5,072 nucleotides of DNA. It comes from Myxococcales bacterium (GTDB lineage: Bacteria; Myxococcota; Bradymonadia; REDH01). Position numbers and translations under genes: made by a program. The stretch's first letter is position 1, and the number at the start of each line of letters is the position of its first letter. The notes under the pieces were generated by a model. The model was not told the DNA's origin. It was given only the letters and a program-made list of their open reading frames with translations, and did not search any database. Shown one piece after another: positions 1-5,072 of this stretch. The stretch lies in NCBI GenBank assembly GCA_018970625.1, contig JAGWVZ010000296.1, positions 1 to 5,072 of the forward strand, in the 5' to 3' direction.

Positions 1-1970
1 TGTCGCTGCTCAGGGGTCGCCGGCGGCGACGGCGTAAGGGTCGCTTCGAGCACTGAGGTCATGTAGAGGTCGAGCGTTCGCTGCGCGATGCCCTCAATGC
101 CAAACTTGGCCTGAATCATCTCGCCTTGCTCGGTTACCCGCATCGTTCCATCCACGGAACCGGGCGGCTGCGAAAGAATGGCGATGACGGTCGGTCCGCC
201 GCCTCGTCCTACGCTGCCTCCGCGTCCGTGAAAAAGGGTCATGGCGACGCCTGCCTCGCGTGTGACGCGCGTGAGCTCTTCCTGCGCCTTGTAGAGTGCC
301 CACGCAGCAGCCAGACGGCCAGCGTCCTTGGCCGAGTCACTGTATCCGATCATGATCTCCTGCCGACCGCCGATGCTCGCGCGATAGTCGCTGAGTGCAA
401 GCAGCCGCCGCATGGTCTCGGGCGCTCGAATCAGGTCGTCTTCGGTCTCAAAGAGCGGCACCACGCGCATCGGCGTTTTCACACCACACTCTCGCTGCAG
501 CAATTGTACGGCGAGAATATCGCTGGGGTAATGAGCCATGGAGATGACGTAGGCGCCCATGTCTTCGGCGGGCAACTGAGCCAGCTGTCGACACGTTGCG
601 ACGACGTTCTTCGTTACGTGATCCATCTCTGTGATATCGGGGATCAACGGGCGTCGACTCTTGAGCTCCGTCACCAGCCACGTGACGCGCTGTTCTTCGG
701 TCCATTCGGCATACGAGCCCGCGCCGATCGCGCGTGTGATGGCATCGAGCGCCTGCGTGTGTTGCGATGATTCCTGCCGCACATCGAGTCGCACGAGTGA
801 CATGCCGAAGCACGCGATCCGCCGCAGCAGATCGAGCAATCGCCCGTCGGCAACGCGACCGAGGCCGCAGGCGTGCAGCGACCGCCAGCACAACATCAAC
901 GGCTCGCGCAGCTCGTCGGTGGTCATGAGCGGTGGCACGTCGGTCGCGTCGGTATTGGTTGCCCGGTCGAGCGCCTGAAGTTGCGTGCGCATCTGGTCTC
1001 GCAGACGTCCCAGAATGACGCGGTACGGTTCCCGGTTGTCACCTGCCTTGGCCTGCAGCTCCGGCGACGCCGCCGCCATGGACAACTCCGCCCGCAGCTC
1101 CTCGAGCTCGCGCTCGTAGAGGTAGGCCGCCATCCATCGAGCCAGCAGAACGGCGCGGCGAGTGACGTCAGGCGTGACATTGGGATTACCGTCGCGGTCG
1201 CCACCCATCCAGGAGCCAAAACGAACGGGATTGGCGTCCAGCGGCAAGCCTTTCCCCGTGGTACGGCGCAGCACATCGTCCACGCGCCGAAGTTGTGACG
1301 GAATGGCGTTCCATAGACTCTGCTCGAAAACGACCAGACCGGCGCGCGCTTCTTCGAGAGGCGTCGGCCGCCGCCGCCTGACCTCGTCGGTCGCCCAGAT
1401 CGCCGTAATCTCGCTGCGAAGCTGCGACTCGGCGGCCGCCGTTTCGGTCGGGGTCAGGTCGGGGCGGTCCCGAAGCGCCAGCAGTGCCTGCACCCGGTTG
1501 TATTTCTTCAGCAGCGTACGACGTGTAACCTCGGTGGGGTGCGCGGTCAGTACCAGCTCAATGCGCTGATCACACACGGCTTTGTGCAGGGCGTCGGCAG
1601 ACACACCGCCCTGCAAAATGCGCTCGAAGGCTTCGTCGCAGGAGCCTCGTTGCGGCGCAGCAGCCGGGTTGCGCTCGTAGTCTCGTCGCCGCCGCACCCG
1701 GTGATGCTGCTCGGCGATGTTCGCCAACGTCAGGAAATGCGAAAAAGCTCTGGCGACTTCGGCGGCGCGGTCGGTGCCCATGGATGCGAGCAGTGACGTG
1801 AGGGCGTCGCGGCCTTTTTCGTCGCCCTGACGGGCATCCTTGGACAAATGACGCACAGATTCGACGGCCTCGAAGAGGTCGTCACCCACTTGCTCGCGCA
1901 GTGTTTCGCCCAGCAGGGCACCCAGATAACGAACGTCGTTGCGTAAAGGCGCGTGGGGATCCGTGGACAT
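1..1970 (-). CDS. ppc: Phosphoenolpyruvate carboxylase, 3' end cut by window edge
   Basis: This enzyme carboxylates phosphoenolpyruvate with bicarbonate to oxaloacetate and phosphate, the main anaplerotic feed of the TCA cycle in the cytosol. The frame is open from ATG at 1970 to base 1, giving 656 codons without a stop or frameshift. The ATG is chosen because the first residues (MSTDPHAPLRNDVRYLGALL) align with the E. coli N-terminus; its ribosome binding site is weak. Visible motifs are TAHPTE with the catalytic His at residue 144 (E. coli His138), GSWMGGDRDGNPNVT near 285-300, VRLDVRQES with Arg398 (E. coli Arg396), IGYSDSAKDAG with Lys548 (Lys546), FHGRGGSVGRGGGPT starting at Phe580 with His581, Arg583 and Arg589 (His579, Arg581, Arg587), and RVTEQGEMIQAKFG near 625. 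The E. coli enzyme has 883 residues, so about 225 C-terminal residues are missing, including most of the aspartate-inhibitor site and the conserved C-terminus. It lies 58 nt downstream of the Mpo1-like gene on the same strand and may be co-transcribed. The family assignment is essentially certain. Confidence 0.97.
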   Translation of the reverse strand, partial: MSTDPHAPLRNDVRYLGALLGETLREQVGDDLFEAVESVRHLSKDARQGDEKGRDALTSLLASMGTDRAAEVARAFSHFLTLANIAEQHHRVRRRRDYERNPAAAPQRGSCDEAFERILQGGVSADALHKAVCDQRIELVLTAHPTEVTRRTLLKKYNRVQALLALRDRPDLTPTETAAAESQLRSEITAIWATDEVRRRRPTPLEEARAGLVVFEQSLWNAIPSQLRRVDDVLRRTTGKGLPLDANPVRFGSWMGGDRDGNPNVTPDVTRRAVLLARWMAAYLYERELEELRAELSMAAASPELQAKAGDNREPYRVILGRLRDQMRTQLQALDRATNTDATDVPPLMTTDELREPLMLCWRSLHACGLGRVADGRLLDLLRRIACFGMSLVRLDVRQESSQHTQALDAITRAIGAGSYAEWTEEQRVTWLVTELKSRRPLIPDITEMDHVTKNVVATCRQLAQLPAEDMGAYVISMAHYPSDILAVQLLQRECGVKTPMRVVPLFETEDDLIRAPETMRRLLALSDYRASIGGRQEIMIGYSDSAKDAGRLAAAWALYKAQEELTRVTREAGVAMTLFHGRGGSVGRGGGPTVIAILSQPPGSVDGTMRVTEQGEMIQAKFGIEGIAQRTLDLYMTSVLEATLTPSPPATPEQR

Positions 1971-2028
1971 GCGGCTCGGTGGTGCAGATGTGAATCGAAC
2001 GGGCGGCGCGTGACGCGACGTGCGTAGC

Positions 2029-2370
2029 TCAGGAGCGCGGCGTTACACCCAGACGCTGCATTTCTTCTTCCAGTTTTCCAGACCACATCAGGGCGTTCAT
2101 TTTGAAGTCGCCCAGCAGTGACCAGACGGGGTAGGTGAAGGTCGCCGGACGGTTCTTCTCAATCATGAAATGGCCAACCCAGGCAGGACCGTAACCGGCG
2201 ACCAGGGCGAGCGGCACGAGCGCTGGTTTGCGCTTGATGACCGCCATCGCCACGGTGGCCAGCGCGCCGGTTGTTCCCACCTGATGCAGGCGACGATTGA
2301 ACCCGTCGCTGTGCTCCTGCAGGTAGTAGGGCCAGAATTCTTCGAAGGTCTTGTAGCGGGTGTCGGTCAT
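2029..2370 (-). CDS. Mpo1-like (DUF962) small membrane protein
   Basis: A 113-residue protein of the DUF962 family. The yeast member, Mpo1, is an ER dioxygenase acting in alpha-oxidation of 2-hydroxy fatty acids; bacterial members are mostly uncharacterised, so that activity is only a family-based suggestion. The family signature is seen throughout: FEEFWPYYLQEHSDGFNRRLH (residues 9-29, His20 and His29), GYGPAWVGHFMIEKNRPATF (59-78, His67), and YPVWSLLGDFKM (80-91). The conserved histidines are candidate metal ligands. Hydrophobic stretches at about 31-45 and 50-70 suggest two membrane segments, with a charged C-terminal tail (KLEEEMQRLG). ATG at 2370 is preferred because family members usually begin a few residues before the FEEFWP motif and a GGA lies about 7-8 nt upstream. 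An in-frame ATG at 2391 would add seven residues but has no visible ribosome binding site. The gene precedes ppc on the same strand and is divergent from the acyltransferase gene. Confidence 0.9.
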   Translation of the reverse strand: MTDTRYKTFEEFWPYYLQEHSDGFNRRLHQVGTTGALATVAMAVIKRKPALVPLALVAGYGPAWVGHFMIEKNRPATFTYPVWSLLGDFKMNALMWSGKLEEEMQRLGVTPRS

Positions 2371-2414
2371 ACAGAGTCCGGTGGTGGGCATCAGGGGCGA
2401 CGAAGACGAGCGTT

Positions 2415-2443
2415 CACATAAGTCAGCCCCTGAATGGTGACAA
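2415..2443 (-). promoter_or_regulatory. Candidate sigma70-like promoter for the Mpo1-like gene
   Basis: Reading the minus strand, TTGTCA (2443-2438, five of six matches to TTGACA) is followed by a 17-nt spacer and TATGTG (2420-2415, only the first three bases match TATAAT). Transcription would begin near 2408, about 38 nt before the ATG at 2370. The -35 box and spacing are good and the -10 box is poor, so this is a weak prediction. It may drive the Mpo1-like gene and possibly ppc. Confidence 0.25.
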
Positions 2444-2465
2444 CCTTTGGTATGGGGTTCGAGGC

Positions 2466-2470
2466 AGGAG
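2466..2470 (+). promoter_or_regulatory. Shine-Dalgarno sequence of the candidate leader ORF
   Basis: AGGAG followed by a 6-nt spacer and ATG at 2477. This is the best ribosome binding site match noticed in the window, yet it precedes only a 29-codon frame and none of the recognised genes. That is the main reason to take the small ORF seriously. Confidence 0.4.
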
Positions 2471-2476
2471 AGTAGC

Positions 2477-2566
2477 ATGGACGGCAGGGCCGTCTTGCAG
2501 GTAGTAAACGGTCCACGGCCGAGGCGCTGCAGGTTTCGCCGCAGCCGGCCAATCCGCAAGAGATGA
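2477..2566 (+). CDS. Possible 29-codon leader ORF upstream of the acyltransferase
   Basis: ATG at 2477, preceded by AGGAG at 2466-2470, opens a 29-residue frame that ends with TGA at 2564-2566. The peptide begins MDGRAVLQVVNGP and turns strongly basic, with ten arginines overall and an Arg-Lys-Arg end. The stop codon lies 7 nt before the GTG start of the acyltransferase gene and touches its ribosome binding site (2564-2568), so a ribosome terminating here could help or hinder initiation downstream. No homology is recognised. Arginine-rich short frames arise easily by chance in GC-rich DNA, and this one may be such an accident. A real leader peptide or translational coupling device is the alternative. 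Confidence 0.3.
   Translation: MDGRAVLQVVNGPRPRRCRFRRSRPIRKR
2517..2550 (+). other. Bulged hairpin in the leader of the acyltransferase gene
   Basis: GGCCG (2517-2521) pairs with CGGCC (2546-2550), and GCTGC (2526-2530) pairs with GCAGC (2541-2545). This gives ten base pairs with a 4-nt bulge (AGGC) and a 10-nt loop. GGCG (2523-2526) could alternatively pair with CGCC (2537-2540). There is no T-run after it, so it is not an intrinsic terminator. It sits inside the candidate leader ORF and ends 14 nt before the ribosome binding site of the acyltransferase gene. GC-rich DNA forms such stems readily, so function is uncertain. Confidence 0.3.
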
Positions 2567-2568
2567 GG
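2564..2568 (+). promoter_or_regulatory. Shine-Dalgarno sequence deciding the GTG start at 2574
   Basis: TGAGG with a 5-nt spacer to GTG at 2574. No in-frame ATG lies near the expected N-terminus of this family, so this site and the family alignment fix the start. The TGA of the candidate leader ORF occupies the first three bases of this site. Confidence 0.7.
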
Positions 2569-2573
2569 TCATC

Positions 2574-3254
2574 GTGAGCGCACAGGCCATTGAACCAGAA
2601 GAGGTGCTGATCATCGGGGCAGGTGGCCATGGGCGTGAGCTGCGTTGCTGGTACGAACGCGCCGCCGCACGGCAGTCGTTGCCTCGCCTGATTGGGTTTG
2701 TCGATGCCAGGAAAGACCTCCATGAAACGGACGTGCTTGGTTTGCCCGTACTTGGAGATGAATCGTGGCTGGCCACACGACGTCATGTGGGCGTACTGCT
2801 TGGGCTGGGGCTCCCCAGAGTGCGAGCGGCGGTGGTTCGGCGTCTGGCACCGCTCCAGCTCGTGTATCCATCCGTGATTGATCCGAGCGCAGTGCTTGGT
2901 CGCGATGTGGAGGTGGGGCAGGGCGTAATCGTCTGTGCCAATGCGACGGTGACCACCGGGGTGCTGTTAGGGAATTTTTCGATGGTCAACTTCGGTGCCA
3001 CTGTCGGACATGACTGCCGTATTGGGGATTGGAGCAGCGTCTCGCCAGGCGCGAATCTGTCGGGATACACCGTGCTGGGCGAAGGTGTCGATCTGGGGGC
3101 GGGTGCCGTGACCATACCAGGCAAATCCATTGGACAGTGGTCCATTATCGGCGCGGGAGCGGTCGTGACATCGGACATTCCCGATAATGTGATGGCGGCG
3201 GGTGTACCCGCAACGATTCGCAAAACTTTCATACCGGGGTGGCATCTGGTCTAG
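2574..3254 (+). CDS. NeuD/PglD-family sugar O/N-acyltransferase (hexapeptide repeat)
   Basis: A 226-residue acyltransferase of the sialic-acid O-acetyltransferase NeuD / PglD family, which transfers acetyl from acetyl-CoA to a sugar or amino-sugar nucleotide in the cytosol. Length and architecture are typical. The N-terminal Rossmann-like substrate domain begins VLIIGAGGHGREL (11-23) and runs to about residue 98. A left-handed beta-helix of about 17 hexapeptide turns fills residues 101-202 (for example VLGRDV, EVGQGV, LLGNFS, VLGEGV, IIGAGA). The cap is DNVMAAGVPATIRK (204-217), then a short tail. His146-Asp147 in ATVGHDCRIGDWSSVSPGA corresponds to the catalytic His125-Glu126 of Campylobacter PglD, and Asn139 sits where PglD has Asn118, seven residues before the histidine in both. 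The start is GTG with TGAGG upstream. The methyltransferase gene follows 47 nt downstream, probably in one operon. No aminotransferase, dehydratase or glycosyltransferase neighbours are present, so the substrate cannot be inferred. Confidence 0.9.
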   Translation: MSAQAIEPEEVLIIGAGGHGRELRCWYERAAARQSLPRLIGFVDARKDLHETDVLGLPVLGDESWLATRRHVGVLLGLGLPRVRAAVVRRLAPLQLVYPSVIDPSAVLGRDVEVGQGVIVCANATVTTGVLLGNFSMVNFGATVGHDCRIGDWSSVSPGANLSGYTVLGEGVDLGAGAVTIPGKSIGQWSIIGAGAVVTSDIPDNVMAAGVPATIRKTFIPGWHLV

Positions 3255-3292
3255 TGGCGTGCGTGATTCATACGCGCTGACAAATGATCCTG

Positions 3293-3297
3293 TGAGG
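3293..3297 (+). promoter_or_regulatory. Shine-Dalgarno sequence deciding the GTG start at 3302
   Basis: TGAGG with a 4-nt spacer to GTG at 3302. The same TGAGG plus GTG arrangement precedes the acyltransferase gene. The next in-frame ATG is codon 38, which would remove the conserved SPTAWFTGQVW segment, so the GTG is the credible start. Confidence 0.6.
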
Positions 3298-3301
3298 CCT
3301 C

Positions 3302-4183
3302 GTGTCAAAACGCCGTCCTGATCCGCGGATTAGTCCGACTGCCTGGTTCACCGGTCAGGTGTGGGTACGCAACGGTCTGAGTGTGCCGCAACTCGATGCC
3401 CTGCAGGGGCAGATGGTGTATCACGCGGGACATCCGGCGCTGGTCGCCATGCCACGCCTGTTGGGACTCGAGTCGCTGGAAGACATGTTGTTGCTTCGAC
3501 ATCGCACTTTCGACGTCGCTGCACGCATGTTGGTCGAGAAGCACGGCGTGCGGCAGGGGATAGAGATTGCGTCTGGCCTGTCTGCACGTGGAATTCGCAT
3601 GACGCGCGATTATGTCGGCCTTGGTCTTTCCTGGTGCGACGCAGATTTGCCGCATATGGTGCAGCGCAAACGAACCATGCTCGCCCGTGGTCCGGCTCTG
3701 CCGGCGTCTTACCGTCAGCAGGCGGTCGATGTTCTGGACCGCGATGGCGAGCTGTCGATGGCCCACCTCTTTGAGGACCGAAGCCGCCCCACAGCGGTTT
3801 TCATGGAGGGATTACTGAATTATTTTCCGCGGGAAATTGCGCTCGATATTTGCGGTCGTACCTCAGAGCAGCTCCGACAGTGTCCATCAGGCTGGCTCGT
3901 GATGGAAGTGCATACCCGCGACGACTTGAACGGAAAACCCTATGTGGGTCCCTTTCTTGCCGGATTGAGCGCGTTCGCTCGCGGCCGGGTGAGTATTCAC
4001 TATGACAACCTGCAGGAGGTTTCGGCGGAGTTGCGTGCGCGAGGCTTCGACCACGTTGTCGAAGTGGTGAACGATATGGGCGTCGTGGGCTCGCATCCAC
4101 TGGTACGTGTCATTGCAGCATCCGTGGGGCGAATCCCCGAGTCGGTGACCCGCACCGGCCCTGTGCGTGCCATTGACACGTGA
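3302..4183 (+). CDS. Class I SAM-dependent methyltransferase, leucine carboxyl methyltransferase/COG3315 type
   Basis: A 293-residue cytosolic protein resembling the leucine carboxyl methyltransferase (PPM1/LCM) superfamily, whose bacterial COG3315 branch is often labelled O-methyltransferase of polyketide biosynthesis. The N-terminus carries ISPTAWFTGQVWVRNGLS (10-27), a segment typical of this branch. A variant SAM-binding motif I is GIEIASGLSARGIRM (86-100), where classical members have a GAGLDTR-like sequence. WCDADLPHMVQRKRTML (111-127) matches the acidic post-I region (E/D-x-D-x-P followed by K/R). DVLD (143-146) is a candidate adenine-side motif, and TAVFMEGLLNYFP (164-176) is the conserved EGLL-Y motif IV. 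HYDNLQEVSAELRARGFD (233-250) and VRVIAAS (268-274) complete the Rossmann fold. No signal peptide or membrane span is seen. It follows the acyltransferase by 47 nt on the same strand and is probably its operon partner. The fold is well supported; the methyl acceptor is unknown. Confidence 0.85.
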   Translation: MSKRRPDPRISPTAWFTGQVWVRNGLSVPQLDALQGQMVYHAGHPALVAMPRLLGLESLEDMLLLRHRTFDVAARMLVEKHGVRQGIEIASGLSARGIRMTRDYVGLGLSWCDADLPHMVQRKRTMLARGPALPASYRQQAVDVLDRDGELSMAHLFEDRSRPTAVFMEGLLNYFPREIALDICGRTSEQLRQCPSGWLVMEVHTRDDLNGKPYVGPFLAGLSAFARGRVSIHYDNLQEVSAELRARGFDHVVEVVNDMGVVGSHPLVRVIAASVGRIPESVTRTGPVRAIDT

Positions 4184-4224
4184 GTGCGTGCCGACCCCCT
4201 GAACGGTCAGAGCTGGTCGTTGCG

Positions 4225-5072
4225 TCAGTCGTGCGGGTAGAACAATCGGCCGTCACGCGCGTAATCGACCAGAATTTGCGCGGGAGTAAATCGATGCCCG
4301 TACTGGTCCTCGAACTGCTGCAGTCGATTCAGCACGTGCGCGGCGCCGATCTGGTCAATGTAATGGAAAGGCCCACCCTTTGCCGGCGGAAAACCCAGGC
4401 CAAAAACCGCACCGATATCGCCATCCCGCGGAGAGCGAAGGATGCCTTCCTGCAGACACAGCAGGGCCTCATTCACCATTTGCAGGCCCATACGCTCGGC
4501 AATCAGCGTAAGATCCATGTCGTTGCTGGGTGAAATCCCCAGAACGCCATACACGGTCGGGTCAACCTGCTTCTTCTTGCCGGCATTCTTTCCGTACAGA
4601 TAGAACCCTTTGCCATTCTTTCGTCCCAGTCGACCGTCGCGCACCAGCGCGTCGGTGGTGCCGGGCGGCGAGAGTCGACTGCCGAAGGCATCGACCATAA
4701 TCGGGCCTACCTTGGCGGCCACGTCGATGCCGACCTCATCAAGCAGCGTGATCGGACCGACGGGGAATCCCCACTTCTGAGCCGCGAAATCGAGTCTCTC
4801 CACCGGCACGCCTTCCGAAAGCAGGTACGCTGCCTCGTTCATGTACGGTGCCAGAATGCGACTGGTATAGAAGCCCACCCCATCGTTCACGACAATGACC
4901 GTCTTGCCCTGCCTCTTGCCGACCTCCACGCACGTCGCAATGACTTCGGGCGCGGTTTGCGGCGTCACAATGATCTCGAGCAGTGGCATTTTCTCGACGG
5001 GCGAAAAATAATGCATGCCGATTACATTTTCAGGGTGTTGTGCGGCTTCGGCGATGCGCGAAATTGGAATCG
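4225..5072 (-). CDS. fadJ: FadJ/FadB-like 3-hydroxyacyl-CoA dehydrogenase, C-terminal part; 5' end cut by window edge
   Basis: This is the C-terminal part of the multifunctional fatty-acid oxidation alpha subunit (enoyl-CoA hydratase plus 3-hydroxyacyl-CoA dehydrogenase), which hydrates enoyl-CoA and oxidises 3-hydroxyacyl-CoA with NAD in beta-oxidation. The frame is open from the right edge to TGA at 4227-4225: 281 complete codons, beginning IPISRIAEAAQHPENVIGMH. The ATG at 5016 lies inside this conserved block and is not the start. Dehydrogenase motifs are MHYFSPVEKMPLLEII, with the catalytic dyad His20 and Glu32 counted from the first complete codon, and GFYTSRILAPYMNEA. The C-terminal domains show GFPVGPITLLDEVGID, GRLGRKNGKGFYLYG and RDGDIGAVFGLGFPPAKGGPF. 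The last motif and the C-terminus (YGHRFTPAQILVDYARDGRLFY) resemble FadJ more than FadB. About 430 N-terminal residues, by comparison with the 714-residue E. coli FadJ, lie outside. Its thiolase partner would usually be nearby and is not visible. It converges on the methyltransferase gene with a 41-nt gap. Confidence 0.93.
   Translation of the reverse strand, partial: IPISRIAEAAQHPENVIGMHYFSPVEKMPLLEIIVTPQTAPEVIATCVEVGKRQGKTVIVVNDGVGFYTSRILAPYMNEAAYLLSEGVPVERLDFAAQKWGFPVGPITLLDEVGIDVAAKVGPIMVDAFGSRLSPPGTTDALVRDGRLGRKNGKGFYLYGKNAGKKKQVDPTVYGVLGISPSNDMDLTLIAERMGLQMVNEALLCLQEGILRSPRDGDIGAVFGLGFPPAKGGPFHYIDQIGAAHVLNRLQQFEDQYGHRFTPAQILVDYARDGRLFYPHD

Noticed and set aside
126..770. A 214-codon plus-strand open frame
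   Set aside because: It lies antisense to ppc, whose frame holds all the diagnostic motifs. Its translation has no recognisable domain and the usual composition of a GC-rich shadow frame.
1971..2028. GC-rich alternating GCG/ACG repeats in the spacer before ppc
   Set aside because: Only 4-bp stems with tight loops can form; no operator, terminator or promoter could be supported.
2413..2456. Plus-strand promoter for the acyltransferase operon (TTCACA at 2413 and TATGGG at 2451)
   Set aside because: The two hexamers are 32 nt apart, and no acceptable -10 box occurs 16-18 nt after TTCACA, so no promoter is called.
2371..2786. Minus-strand frames running through 2391-2786, including an upstream extension of the Mpo1-like frame to 2559
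   Set aside because: They overlap the acyltransferase start or the intergenic region, have no family similarity, and the Mpo1-like family begins near residue 1 of the shorter start at 2370.
3259..3277. Six-pair hairpin (GTGCGT with ACGCGC, including one G-T pair) between the acyltransferase and methyltransferase genes
   Set aside because: It is short, has a 7-nt loop and no T-run, and is expected by chance; it does not argue against one operon.
3305..3766. A 153-codon minus-strand frame and several shorter frames across the methyltransferase gene
   Set aside because: The plus-strand frame carries the methyltransferase motifs and a ribosome binding site; the others are out-of-frame or antisense shadows.
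4184..4224. Possible bidirectional terminator between the convergent methyltransferase and fadJ-like genes
   Set aside because: Only a short GACC/GGTC or CTGA/TCAG 4-bp stem can be drawn and no T-run follows on either strand, so no terminator is called.
1..5072. CRISPR arrays, transposons, tRNA or rRNA genes, long repeats
   Set aside because: No regularly spaced direct repeats, transposase motifs, inverted-repeat ends, CCA-ended cloverleaf or rRNA-like sequence was seen on either strand.

Overview
The window looks like chromosomal DNA from a GC-rich bacterium, roughly 60% G+C by eye with strong G/C preference at third codon positions. It holds two housekeeping genes cut by the window edges and three complete genes between them. 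No rRNA, tRNA, phage, transposase or CRISPR sequence was seen. The family mix (bacterial-type PEP carboxylase, FadJ-like beta-oxidation enzyme, DUF962/Mpo1-like protein, NeuD-type acyltransferase, COG3315-type methyltransferase) fits a Gemmatimonadota or proteobacterial genome. That taxonomic guess is inference and weakly held.

Left part, minus strand: an Mpo1-like (DUF962) membrane protein at 2370-2029 is followed 58 nt downstream by phosphoenolpyruvate carboxylase (ppc), which starts at 1970 and runs off the left edge. About 656 residues of ppc are present with the catalytic motifs intact; the C-terminal quarter is outside. The two may be co-transcribed. A modest sigma70-like promoter candidate lies upstream of the Mpo1-like gene.

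Middle part, plus strand: after a 203-bp divergent intergenic region comes a NeuD/PglD-type left-handed beta-helix acyltransferase (2574-3254). A class I SAM-dependent methyltransferase of the leucine carboxyl methyltransferase/COG3315 type (3302-4183) follows 47 nt later. Both use GTG starts preceded by a TGAGG Shine-Dalgarno sequence and probably form a two-gene operon. It is an isolated tailoring pair: opposite-strand housekeeping genes bracket it and no sugar-nucleotide or glycosyltransferase gene is present. Its leader contains a possible 29-codon upstream ORF with a strong ribosome binding site and an overlapping hairpin, which is the least explained structure here.

Right part, minus strand: the C-terminal 281 residues of a FadJ/FadB-like multifunctional fatty acid oxidation protein (5072-4225), convergent with the methyltransferase across 41 nt. 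Its enoyl-CoA hydratase half and most of the NAD-binding domain lie beyond the right edge.

Functionally, ppc (anaplerotic oxaloacetate supply), the FadJ-like enzyme (beta-oxidation) and the Mpo1-like protein (a family with a fatty-acid alpha-oxidation member in yeast) concern central and lipid metabolism. The plus-strand pair probably acetylates and methylates unidentified substrates. I saw no clear evidence of a wholly new system. The best candidates for follow-up are the isolated acyltransferase/methyltransferase pair and its leader.
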